A stretch of 64,000 bases of DNA. It comes from Casuarina equisetifolia. Its lineage: Eukaryota; Streptophyta; Magnoliopsida; Fagales; Casuarinaceae. Position numbers and translations under genes: made by a program. Numbering within the stretch: the stretch's first letter is position 1; every line of letters starts with the position of its first letter. The stretch is taken from NCBI GenBank assembly GCA_028551475.1, contig CM052358.1:26624853-26688852 (forward strand), written 5' to 3'. The notes under the pieces are model-generated. The model made no database searches and was not told the origin of the DNA. It saw nothing but the letters and a program-made list of their open reading frames with translations. Of the stretch, positions 11,895-22,429 are shown piece after piece.

Positions 11895-12444
11895 TGTTAC
11901 CGTCAGCTGACGTGGCTACCCCACTAGCTGACCAAGACACCATGTAGAATGCTGCTGGGACTACCTGGCAGCCGACTTAAAAGGGGCGGGGCTCATAGGA
12001 CAAGTATGGCTCTCTGGACCTGAGGAGAGTTGTAACAGAGGAACAACAAAATAGAGCACGCGAGTTTTGTACCGTCAGAGCACGCGGATTCCATATTGTC
12101 GACCTGCAACTCAAAACCCTAAACAATGGTTGTAGTGGAGCAGTGTACCGGACGGCAACCAGGTAGTACGGGCATAATGGCAGAATGATTAAAGAAATAA
12201 CCTATATCACATAGTGGAGGAATCTATTATAAAAAGGGGTAGTGGGGACAAGGGAAAACAGACTTGTATTTGAATTCTCTTGTAATTTTGTAAACTCTCC
12301 GCGAGGAATGAAGTTTACCCTTCTCCCAATATTTGTCTTTTTCCCCACCTAACACCATAGGTAATCATCACAAAAAGAAACACACCCTCCCGTGGGACGA
12401 CTTCCTAGTGGTAGGTCCCGTTACGCAATCACAAGGGCGTAATA
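11895..12444 (+). repeat. 3' LTR of the Ty3/gypsy element
   Basis: 550 bp beginning TGTTACCGTC and ending GGGCGTAATA, followed at once by the target duplication GTTAC (12445-12449). About two dozen differences from the 5' LTR, mostly transitions, including one 2-bp length difference. Confidence 0.95.
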
Positions 12445-12972
12445 GTTACTACACCTAGAGCTTTCGCGAACATTATACATCAAGCGGTCTAGAGGTTTGG
12501 CTTTTTCATTTCTCTGAGCAAGCGGCCACGACAGTCTTGTCGGGTTTTATCTCTCAAAAATCAGCATCCCTTTCTATCTTCCGTAATTGATTTCTCCATT
12601 GTGTCACTTGCAACCGAAAAATAATCTTTGAAAATAATGCTGATTTATCGCTGAAAACATCCACTTCTACGATTTCTCTTGAATATGGCCCTTACACGGT
12701 CATATAAGATTCGTGATGACCTGCATTTAAGATCCTTTAATGATCAGAGATGCACCAGGGAGAGCAGATGAACTCGTCATCAAGCGTGACAGCCAGATGA
12801 CACAGCAGATAGGATTCGAGAATGCTGAGGACCAGGCATGGAAATGAGATAGGAGTAGCAAGGAAGAGCATTTACTAGTTGAAGTTGACAAAGAAAGGGG
12901 AAGGGTAGGATTCCTAGCAGCATTCCAGAATTTAAAATCCAATATTCATCAACCTTTCGGCGCCCTTTTTAT

Positions 12973-12993
12973 TCTCTCTCTCTCTCTCTCTCT
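12973..12993. repeat. (TC)n microsatellite
   Basis: About ten TC units. The duplicate copy near 21838-21862 has an irregular pyrimidine run at the same place, so the array probably expanded after the duplication. Confidence 0.9.
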
Positions 12994-14165
12994 GTGACAA
13001 GTGTCATGGTCATGGAATTAACATACTACAACCACTACAGGAAGTGATCCAATTGCATACTCCATTAATTTTTTCCAACGAAACGGATGATTCTTTGGTT
13101 AAAGCAATCTAGGATTTCAAATGCCAGTGCAGAACCTACCACGGTATCAATCCTATAACTTGTTAAATAGAAACCAAGAATAGAAATATGTAACTTTCAG
13201 TATTTTAAGCTTTCACACAGAAACTTTTCTTTATCCAACAATTCGATACATGTATGTTGAGAGGGAGAGAGACTCACAATGGATGCAATCAACGGACTCC
13301 GCGAAAGCAGATGTACGGCCTCGTAAGGTCTACCTCGAAAAGCAATAGTCAGCCCACAAAAGTGCAATCCCTGGTCTGCAATATTCTTCCATTCCAAGGT
13401 AAATAAATAAGTAAATAAAAATTAATAAAACTCCACAGATAAACAATTTCTTAGACTCAATTCCTTGAAACTTAATTATAATATTGGCAATCCTTGAAGC
13501 TCAGTGCAATCATTCAAATAAAGTTTAAAGCAAGGAGGAAAGTAGGGTCAAGTTTGGTATTCTTATAAATTGATTTTCAAATAGACTTAAAAATTTAAGT
13601 GAGGATAACCAAGATCATCAAGATTACTCAATTCAATGAACTACAATAACTCAAGTTTAAAGCTCTAAAAGAGTAAAGGTTTTGACAATACTTGAAGGTT
13701 ACTATTAGGATTTGTCAATAGAACATATGATGGTTGGAAAACTGATATATGCATTCCAACATTGTTGTTAATTTGATCCCTAATAAATTTAATTTAAAAT
13801 TTTTATTTTTGTGATAAAAAATTAAGAACATGAAGAATATCTGAATTTGATTAATTTTGAGAACTCAAATCTATTTCTTTTAAAGATTTGAAACGAGAGA
13901 AATTATAAAGGAAACACCTATACTCTACAAACAATCATTGAAAATGCTATTGATGATTACGAAGATGTACTTTTATGTTTGCTCTTTCTTATGGCCCCTT
14001 CTGTCACAAAATAAAGAGAAAAAAAGACATAAAATTGAAAAGGCCTTTTGTGTATTGTTTTCTTGAAAAAGAATGATACATAAGGTCTTTTTTAATAATG
14101 AGGAGCAAACTTATTTGAATCAAACAAGGAAGTAAAAGGAATATATAACTTGCTATACATAGAAA

Positions 14166-14261
14166 ATAAATGTCAAAACCACCAAACTTGCTTAATAAAT
14201 ATGTGTGTTGCCGTTGACAAAGAGCCTTGGTAAATACGTTTGCTAGTTGTTTTATGGTCTT
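14166..14261 (-). mobile_element. Ty1/copia pol fragment (RNase H end), fossil
   Basis: Minus-strand text KQLANVFTKAL followed by a YLLSKFGGFDIY-like segment matches the conserved C-terminal end of Ty1/copia RNase H, typically QLADxFTKAL...LxSKLG. It is a short broken fragment sitting inside the TNL relic, with no LTR seen. Short length keeps confidence moderate. Confidence 0.55.
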
Positions 14262-15689
14262 TATCTCTCTTATCTTGATAATTCCCCATAATCTCATAAA
14301 TTTCATCACCAAACTTCTCCAATAATTTTCATTGAACAAACATGAAATATCTAAAAATAGTTCTTTTTAGGAATATTCTTGTCCATCAAAACTTATTTTG
14401 AGTATGTTCAATATGTCTGCCTTTAAGTTTTCCTTTAGTTACTCTTGGGTACTTTCCCATTCATCCATCATTCTACCAACTAAAGGAAGACCTTAAGCAA
14501 AATGCATAATATCCTTAGACAATTCCACATAGCCTCCTTAGGATGACCTTTCTTAAATGCATTCCAACTAAAGAGTTCTAAAGATTCATCTTCACTTAAC
14601 TCCATAATCTTATAAATTTCATCCACAAACCTCTCTAAAAAATGACAATCACTACTTGTTATAATATAATAACTCTACTTCTTTCAGCAAACCAAACATG
14701 ATATTCCATACCTTTGAGTCCCTCTCTTGCAAGATTTCATAAATAGATTGTGTTTGTAGAATTTCTATATAAGTCTCAAATTTGATGTAAGCAACAAAAT
14801 AGCTTGCTTCAAAGTGAGAAGAAACTCAATCATAAACAACTTTTGTTAAAGTTGTTTTTTCAATTCTTCCCATACCACAAATCCCTATAAAATGAACATT
14901 ATTAAACCCTATGAAAATTAAAGGGATTAATTTAGAAGCCTAGGAGTTGATTTCAATTAAGCCTTTGAAAATGTTTGAGGACGTATGATTCACTTCGTCT
15001 AGCATCTTTTGACTAATGTCTTCCATAATGGTTTCTTCGTGCCCATAAAAGGAGATTAAATTAGAATCAATATAAAAACAAATTAAAAGTTACTCAAGTC
15101 AATTTTACAAGTAAATAAAACTCGTCATCCTAATGTAAAGAGCAACGACAAAGTTTGGCATAATAATTTACTATACTTATACCAATTGTCATAATGCCAT
15201 TCAAACAAGTTGCCAGTATCTTTCAAAGTCGCTCTCCACATTTAATTTGCTCTTCATCAACCTCGGCATTTTGGTTATGGTTGGAAAAATCTTCTGTGAA
15301 ACTCCCTTCTTGTTTTCGTACATGAGAAGGATCCACATAATAGAACATAGGCCAATTCTAGTCATTTCCCTGCATTTTAGGATCTTAGTTAAATCAATCA
15401 AACACCATTTGGAGAAAGCATACCTTTTTAAGATTACAACAATTGCATATCAAGATTTTTCTATTGCTTCCAGGAGCTCTTTAGAAATATGTTCTCTTGG
15501 CTTTAGTTTCTTGTCATCCCTGAAGGTGATAATTACTTTTCACTTCAAAGTAGCATACAAATTGTCTATAAAACCTTTGCAAGTATCTCCACCATGGAAA
15601 CCAAGAAAAACATCATATATCCATAAAGGGGTAGCAAGGATGGTAGAAGAAGATGAAGCCCCTAGAGCCCACACGAGCGCCATCGGAGA

Positions 15690-16165
15690 ATATTTCGGGA
15701 AGAATAAAGTGATAGACTGGCAAAAGAAGTAATAAGATCTGATGTTCATTCTCGCCACTTCCTAAGGGTGAAATTTACTGTTCATTGATAGAAAAATTGC
15801 CGAAATAAAATGAAAGTCACAGGCAGATAGGTCTTGTTTACCGACCGGTGTTGAAACGTCAAAAGCAAAGATTGGCACGCCAGGCTACTTTCTCGATTTC
15901 CAATCAAGCTGTCCTTGACGCCAACTCCCCGCGTCGTTCAGTTTGCCTTTTATGACCTGCGACCATGTGTTGGGGCTGAACGTACTCAGGAAGATAAAAG
16001 AAATTAAAAGACATTTTACACCTTGCAAAAATAAGAAGGTTTGGTAAGTATAATTGTGAGAATCTATTGTAGCGTGAGAAGACCCTTACAACACTATTCT
16101 ATATTTTTTTTTAACATCAAAATTCATAACTGAAGTTTTTCTACATTTAGTATTATAAATCCACC
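15690..16165. other. Upstream flank of the TNL relic, nothing recognised
   Basis: Former 5' flank of the decayed TNL. A GC-richer stretch at about 15840-15970 (CGACCGGTGTTGAAACGTC, CTCCCCGCGTCG) may be old promoter sequence, but nothing allows a firm call. Confidence 0.35.
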
Positions 16166-16169
16166 TATT

Positions 16170-16350
16170 TCATAAAAATGAATTTAGATAGTTGATAAGA
16201 TTTCTAAGCAACTATCCTAATAGAACCTTATTCCACACTTTAATGTCAAGTAGCCCAAATCCTCCATCCTTTTTGGGTGAGAAATAATATGTCATATGAC
16301 TTTACAAGTTTTATGATCTTCTAAATTACCAACCCACATGAAGTTCTTAA
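16170..16350 (-). mobile_element. LINE fragment (region after reverse transcriptase)
   Basis: Minus-strand reading gives an FxW-NLEDHKTCKVI-like segment, then HPKKDGGFGLLDIKVWNKVLLG in pieces, the conserved stretch that follows the reverse-transcriptase domain in plant L1-type LINEs (compare GGLGLIDIHTWNKAAIG in the complete LINE at 31.9-37.4 kb). It is short, with stops, and from a different subfamily. Confidence 0.6.
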
Positions 16351-16359
16351 ATTAGATTG

Positions 16360-17480
16360 CATTGGGAGAATGAACAATTGCATCCAAAATTAGATTGCAT
16401 GTTACAACAATCAAATTTGACTTTTATATGTACACTTAAATTGATATATTCACAAGAATTTATCAAAGGTAAAAAACCCTATCTACATCAATATTTAAAT
16501 GTGTCTAATTTTATTAAAATATCAGAAATTACTAATTCAAAATATTTAGATGAATTATTTGAAATAATTATATCATAAACTTTTGTAAATCACCGCCTTA
16601 GATGAATTATTTGAAAAAGTGAAGGTGCTTTTTTTTCTTCTTTTGGTTGGGATAAAAAGCAAACATTTCAATAAAAAAAAACTCCTGAATTAATTTGGTT
16701 TCCTAATCACAAAATAATCATCTAGATTTCACTCATCAATTCTGAAAATTGTTTAAAACTATTTTTCTTCCATTATCAAGTAATCAATTCTTGGTGTCTC
16801 CCACAAAAAAGATGTAACAATTTAGGAGATGAGTTTCTCAACTATTTAAAAATTACACAAATAACACTAACAGCACTCGATCTTGTTCCATTTAAGCTTT
16901 TGGAAAGAGTTTTTATCCAATTAAAATAAGTCACGTGTTTTTATAAATAAATTCGGTTGCAGTATTTACAATTGAAAAAAAAGGAGAAAATAGAGCATTA
17001 ATAAACTAGCCGAAGTGAACTATGGCCACACATGCCTTCGTTTGAAAGTAAGAAACCATACAATGGTATAAGCATATGAGTAATTGATGGGACTTCTAAG
17101 TAACTTGTAGGAGAAGTAAGTTCTATTTATAGTGCATCCGTTTGTATCAAAAGTTGAGATGCTTTCTTTCCTTTGAGGTGATCAGTGCAAAATAAGAGAT
17201 GCTTTATGTAAAAAGCTAGGTAGGTTCTGATTTTTTTTTAAAGCAACACTAACCTTCAAATGATCTTAATATCAACTAAAGGACTTAAATCATCATAATG
17301 TTGAAAACAACTTTCAAAAAATCAATTATGTGACAAAGTAGTGAAGATGAAAAAAATTCCCAATATACTTGCAGTATATGAAACTTCTTTTCATATTTCA
17401 CTTGTGTGAATTGTCTTCATGATGGATTCAAAACCAAGGACGTATTTTTGGCAAACCAAGGGAAAACGTGGTCGTGCATG
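16360..17480. repeat. Dispersed repeat R1, long copy
   Basis: Resembles 30890-31856 plus 37387-37760, 52380-54290 and 62610-63110 through shared blocks in the same order: TTTAAGCTTTTGGAAAGAGT, AAGTGAAC(C/T)-type text, CATGCCTTCGTTTGAAAGTA, then ACTTGTAGGAGAAGTAAGTT and TTGCAGTATATGAAAC. AT-rich with no coding potential, no clear terminal repeats and no known family. It could be a non-autonomous element or debris of the resistance-cluster duplications. Confidence 0.6.
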
Positions 17481-17609
17481 CCTTAGCTTGAAAGTGAGAA
17501 TGCATAATCATGCGTTTTAGTTGTGCACAATCATGCTCTTTTAAACAAAATTAATGTTCATTTGATATAGACAACAAAATCCTTGGCCAAGCATATTTTG
17601 GTATTTAAG

Positions 17610-17995
17610 ATGAATCTCAAATCCTCTCTTAATTCCACTTTCCTATTAGTTATCATAAATTTATAAGAATAATTAACAAAATTTTTAAGTAGTTTGTAGG
17701 GTAAGTTCCTTTTTTTACCCCCATTGACGTCAAAAGCGGATACGTTTCTCTTCTTTTACATAGTCAATTGTGCAAAAGCATACACGCTTGACCCCTCCCT
17801 CAAATTCCAATGTGGCTATCTCTTCTTTAGAGATATTTTTTCCTCGTTTCAATCTGTCATTGTCCAGATAGACAACGCCTTTTTGTTCCAAACGTTCGTG
17901 TAGATGGGCTGTAAAACCATTACGTGTGTCTTGGCCGCAGAAAGACATCATATTTCTATGGACTTTTCGAAGATGAAGAAGCTTCCCGAGTGCTG
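17610..17995 (-). pseudogene. TIR-domain fragment of a TNL with adjoining R1 sequence
   Basis: At 17740-17995, minus strand, the text FCGQDTRNGFTAHLHERL followed by KGVVYLDNDRLKRGKNIS matches the start of a TIR domain (compare FHGEDTRNGFTDHLHAAL in the intact TNL). An SSS-type leader lies upstream in another frame. The rest of the TIR (alpha-C helix, catalytic Glu), the NB-ARC and the LRR are absent; downstream text, EIATLEFEGGVKRVCF, is unrelated. 17610-17740 resembles the R1 TTATCATAAATTTATAAGA...GACGTCAAAAG module. Dead fragment. Confidence 0.75.
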
Positions 17996-17999
17996 ATAT

Positions 18000-19455
18000 C
18001 TGCCATCAGTGTCTCACGAATTTTCTTAATTCAATGCTGATTTGCAGACTCCCAGCCTCCCAAGCTTGGTCAACAGCAACCTTTGTTAGGCTGGTTACTT
18101 GCTAAAATCCAAGTGATCCCCCGCTTTCCTTCTTGTGCGACAGTTCCGGGTAGCATGCCCGAAAGAAGGAATGCAGCCGTTTTAGGCGGGTTTTGGGCGT
18201 CAAATTTCAGAGACTAGGAAATCTTCTGTTCGAGATTCCTATCGTGTATTCCAAGAAATTGTCAGAGTAATATGACTCAAAGACCATCAGTAATACCGAC
18301 CTTTGCTGGTCGCTTTCATTCCACATGAATTTGAATTGTCCATCCATTACAATATACAAACTCGCAAGACTAAAATTTGAGATACATTTGAAAATAATTT
18401 TGCATACTGTGTATTACTTGACACATCATTTTGCTCGATCTTTCCATGGAATTTCATTATAGCAACGACAAACCAATTTCAGGGTGGGAGAAAATTATTT
18501 TGATTCATGGAGTTCTATAAACATTAATTGCAGTAAAACAAATGTAAGATTCACCAAAATAAGATTTTGAATAAAATCAGGATGTCACAAAAAATATAGA
18601 CTAAATATTTCAATGATCTAGTTGATTATTACATGGTAAATTCAAACCGAAATTTTCATAAGAATTTAGGGAATGAAAAAATCCTATTTAGATCAATATT
18701 TTTTTCATTAATTTTTCCTTTTAAGCAATAGCCTTAAATTTCAGTTTTGATTAGATGTCTAAGAGTACAAGTTGAAAAATGATCATATATGATGAGTATG
18801 AAAACCAATTATAAGCACTAACTTATATACTGATAACATCTACGTAAACCATTGAATTACGCAAAATAATATTATCAATAATTTTTGTCAAAAAATTAAA
18901 CGCTATCAAGTCATCAAATAGAAAAGGTGAAAACATAATGTTTAGTAGAATCTCCAATCGATTTAAATTATGTAGCCTAAATTTATTACCTTTAGCATCA
19001 CTTCAAATTTATTTCAATTATATAATAGCACGGAGTAAAAGAAAAACACAAACGATACTAAATAAAAACTGCAGCCAATCAAAACGAGAAAAGAGAAAAT
19101 AGTACAACCATCGAGATGTATAAACATTATTTAGCGTCAGCTCAATACGAGGTTGTCTAATGGTGATGATCATGGGTGACTCAAAGTCCCAATAGCAATT
19201 TAACCGAAATTTATTTTCTACGTTAATATTAGTCTCCCCACATATCTAACTCATTTATATTTGTAAGTCATTTATGTTTCTACTTGTTTTATCATAGTCT
19301 ATATATGGAGCCAGTTAAAAGTGACCCATGGTATTTCATTGAATAAAAAATGTTGAACTTTATGGTCCACGGTAGCCTTTTCTATGTAAGCTTGTAACAG
19401 CAGCGCCTATAGGCGTGAGACAAGCCGGCCCTTTCTCTTTTCCTTGTATCTGAAA
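18000..19455. other. Intergenic, nothing recognised
   Basis: GC is moderate at 18000-18250, which is the upstream flank of the TIR fragment, and low after that. No motif-bearing frame, RNA gene or transposon end was seen. Confidence 0.5.
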
Positions 19456-19459
19456 TAGT

Positions 19460-19950
19460 GTTAGGGTTCTTTTAATTCACATAAGTTATGATAAACTAAG
19501 AGAGTGATCAATGAGATTTCTAAGTAGTTTGTGGGAGAAGTAAGTTTGGTTCATATTATTTTTTAGTCTTTTGATGTCAAAAGTTTACATATTTCTGTTC
19601 TATAAGATGGGGGTTCAAAAGCATGTATAGTTGCAGTGCAATTATGCGGTAAATTCCACACTGATTTTACACTAGCAAAAATTTTAGGTTTCTTTAATTT
19701 GAGATTGTTTGGCACGACTTTGATAGAGTTTGAGGGCTACAATTCTATTTGATCGGAAGTTGGGTGAATTAAAATTTACCAGATATTGTTCAGCTTAAAT
19801 TTGGAAGGATCCCCGTATGTATCCAAAGTGCATTATCAATTGCAATGTTCAAATAATAGTTTAGAAAAGTCAACATTATGAAGAAGTGGACAAACATATG
19901 AAAATTTTTAAGATGCTTGCGGGAAATTTTAAGTGATCTCGTTACCAATT
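19460..19950. repeat. Dispersed repeat R1, partial copy
   Basis: Contains the R1 modules AGAGTGATCAATGAGATTTC, GTGGGAGAAGTAAGTT and TTTGATGTCAAAAG, a GCAATTATGCGGTAAATTCC segment shared with 26650-26680, and an AACATTATGAAGAAGTGGA segment like that after the LINE near 37600. Confidence 0.5.
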
Positions 19951-20159
19951 TTTAAGAAAATTGTTAAATCAAAATTCAAATTATAAAATTAAAACTGTTT
20001 TGTAAAAATTCTCATTTTATTTGGAGAGTCACAATTAATAGAAAAGTTATATTTTGGGAGGGTGGGGAACCCCTATGTCAATTGTTTAAGCTTAATTTAA
20101 ATACTTCTCATATTTGTATGACAAGGGATAGACAGGACCTGAGATAACTTCTATGCACA

Positions 20160-20600
20160 GAGCCGTGTTTGCCCAAGTCTTGTCCATCCAGTGCCGCAGT
20201 GCTGGAAAACCCCGGGGTGGGTGCTGAAAAACCCGTGGATCTCCCCTTCAAGTTTTGCTTCCCTGCCTCACGACATGCCGAGAAACACAGTCGGGCTCCG
20301 GTTCCCCAAAAACATCTTCATAGTTTTTCCCCCTCCTTCCAACAAGTCAATCGGATCACTCCATATCAAGACCAAACAACCCAATTGGCTCCCTGACATC
20401 CGTAAGCCCCGAAAATTAGTTCTTCACCCCATAAACAACAGATCAGTCGAGAAACTCTATAGCTCCTCCTCAAACTTCTGTCACACAGCAGGATACTCAA
20501 CTCGATTTCATCAACCAGCAAAGTTAAATAACAAAAATCACACATACATTCTGTATACGGACCACAGTCCACCGGAACGGTAATATGATAAGTCACCTAA
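20160..20600. other. GC-richer stretch with overlapping open frames, no product recognised
   Basis: Two overlapping plus-strand frames (20169-20396 and 20191-20583, up to 130 residues) and a minus-strand one (20366-20596) sit in sequence richer in GC than its surroundings. None shows a domain I know. The position, upstream on the plus coordinate of duplicated TNL 3' sequence, would fit old exon or promoter DNA. Not called as a gene. Confidence 0.3.
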
Positions 20601-21185
20601 GACAACAAAGATGCCCCAACCGGCGTCCAGCCAGCCATCCGCTGTCACAAACAGCTTTAGGCACCAACAGATACTGAATCAACCAACAAATCACACAAAT
20701 TCAATAGAAGAGAAATTTACGTTGCCATTTGGTTCGTAAAAGCGTAGGAAGCTATTCAAAAGTAAATGAATTATGAAAAGAATCAACTTGGTGAATAAGT
20801 GGTCAAACACAAGGAAATTTCAGGACCCTTGCTGCAAAAGAAACTCCTCTACCTATTACTGCTGAGCGCTAGGCACCCACATTATGGCGTGAAAAATGGC
20901 GACCCTTTCTTTCAGTAAAAGTGAGCGGCAGATGCAGTAGGAACTTTACAGACGATTTCACAATCCTCTCGCAAATTCCAATCTGCCCGCCCTTCAATGT
21001 GTATCACGCATTTATCTGTCGCTTTGAGTGGCCTGACCGCACAGGTTTCCTTGTTTTTGAAGAAATTGCCTGCACAATGAATTCGAAGACCATCGAGAGT
21101 TAGGAACCAGGAAACTTACTTTAAGTTTGCTAAAATCAGATCAATGCTACTTTGAATTAGAATTGTCCATCTCACCACTAAAGGT
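20601..21185. other. Intergenic, R1-like piece near 20770-20860
   Basis: A stretch with AAAAGAATCAACTTGGTG and GGACCCTTGCTGCAAAAGAAAC resembles the R1 module seen near 54160-54260 (AAAGGAATCAACTTTAC, CCTTGCTGCAAGCGAAAC). Otherwise nothing recognised. Confidence 0.4.
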
Positions 21186-21199
21186 CCATGTTTTTTGAC

Positions 21200-22260
21200 C
21201 AAAATACACCGTCGCTAATGTTGCTTGCCTTCCCACCAAAGCCCACTCTACCGCATTGAAAGCACCATCACAGATGTGGATAGTCGTTCCTGTACATCAA
21301 CGACAACCATATAAGCATTCAGAAACTGTTCATGCATTCTACCAATACCACCTTCATAGCCTTTACCCACGTTGTACACCATTCAGTCAGGACGACTGGC
21401 TTCTTTATTTCTCTAAACAAGCAGCCACTGGATCTTGCCGGGTTTGATATCTCAAGGGTGAGCATTTCTCTTCATCTTCTGCTGTTGATTTCTCCATAGC
21501 GTAACACTTGCAGTCAAAAAACAATATTTGAAAATACTACTGATTTATCTCTGAAAACATCCGCTTCTATGATTTCTCTTCAACATGGTCCTTCCACGGT
21601 CATATAAAACTTCAAGATGGCCTATATTTAAGGACTTTTAATGGTGAAAGACGGACGAAGGAGAGCAGAGGAACCCACCGTCGGCATCAAGAGTCACAGC
21701 AGCGAGGATTCGTGAATGAGGTAGAAGTAACAAGGAAGAGCATTACTACTTGAAGTTGAAAAAGAAAGGAGAAGAGTCGGATTTCTGCGGGCATTCCAGG
21801 ATTTAAAATCCCATGCACATCCACCTTTTGGCTTTTCTTTTTTTCTTTTTCTTTCCTCCCTCTTTGATAAGTGTCATGGTAACGGACTTGACAGATCATA
21901 ACCACTCAAGGAAGCCAATCCAATTGCATACACCATTCAATTTTTCCAAGGAAACTGATGATTCCAAATGCCAGTGCAGGACCTACTATTGTATCAAACC
22001 TATAACCTGTTAAATAGAAGCCAAGAAAAGAACTATGGATGCAATCAACGGGATTCACGAAAGTAGATGTATGATCTTGTAAGGTCTGCCTCCGAAAACA
22101 ATAGCCAGCCACAAAATAGCAATCACTGGTCCACAAGGTTACTTGAAACTTAGTGCAGTCATTCAAATAGTGTTCAGAAGAAGCATGGAAAGTTGGGCCA
22201 GGTTTGGTATTCTCATAAATTGATTTTCATATAGACTTAAAATTTAAAGGATAAGTAACC
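21200..22260 (-). pseudogene. Duplicate of TNL 3' region, no retroelement (TNL relic)
   Basis: Collinear with 7631-7793 plus 12445-13700. Shared blocks include TTTGATATCTCA-type text near 21440, CGGTCATATAA near 21598, AAGTTGAAAAAGAAAGG near 21755, and GGTTTGGTATTCTCATAAATT near 22203. Minus-strand remnants of the TNL terminal exon (RYHDTYQRGRKEKE, compare HEPDTFRGERKTKK in the intact gene) and of LRRs at 22140-22260 are present, with stops. The site matching the Ty3/gypsy insertion (about 21341-21346) is uninterrupted, so this copy is an empty-site reference. Confidence 0.75.
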
Positions 22261-22429
22261 AAGATTAGTATGATCGTTCAACCTAAGCCCTAAGTTTAAG
22301 TCGTTTTCCTTTGTTTCTCTCTACATGAGTGATATGATTTGTGATGCTACGATATTTCTTACGGACGGTGTCTTGTTAATAATGATGTGACAAAAGTTTT
22401 ATGTAACCTAAAATTTATTTAAGAGATCT

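Larger units (their letters stand above)
7794..12444 (+). mobile_element. Ty3/gypsy LTR retrotransposon (chromovirus-like), fossil
   Basis: An element of about 4.65 kb with two LTRs of about 550 bp, flanked by the same 5-bp target duplication GTTAC (7789-7793 and 12445-12449). LTR ends are TGTTAC...GTAAYA. Inside, in order, are a primer-binding site, a gag-like region with a zinc knuckle, protease, reverse transcriptase, integrase and a polypurine tract. Integrase after reverse transcriptase is the Ty3/gypsy order. Short LTRs and small size suggest a Reina-like chromovirus, a tentative call. The element is broken, with several breaks, and shorter than the family norm. The LTRs differ at about two dozen sites by eye, near 4 percent, which suggests insertion on the order of one to several million years ago depending on the rate used. 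Confidence 0.96.
12450..15683 (-). pseudogene. Decayed TNL resistance gene (TIR, NB-ARC, LRR and post-LRR remnants)
   Basis: Minus-strand remnants of a whole TNL in correct order. TIR: ATG at 15683, MALVWALGASSSST, then YDVFLGFHGGDTCKGF (about 15590-15640) and LTKILKCREMTRIG near 15370. NB-ARC: degenerate P-loop FIGICGMGRIE near 14880, MELSEDESLELFSWNAFKKG near 14560. LRR remnants at 13490-13700 (DCTELQGLP). Post-LRR exon with a GTGAGT donor near 13280 (RGRPYEAVHLL) and the terminal exon near 12750-13020. Frames change repeatedly and stops are present, so it is dead. A second short NB-ARC piece (about 14262-14340) repeats text found near 14590-14640, and a copia fragment lies beside it. The 12.45-13.7 kb part is duplicated at 21.35-22.26 kb. 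Closest intact relative in the window: the TNL at 45.6-50.0 kb. Confidence 0.85.

Noticed and set aside
20160-20600. 130-codon frame as a gene
   Set aside because: Overlapping open frames on both strands, no domain, no splice or promoter support; GC-rich DNA can keep frames open by chance.
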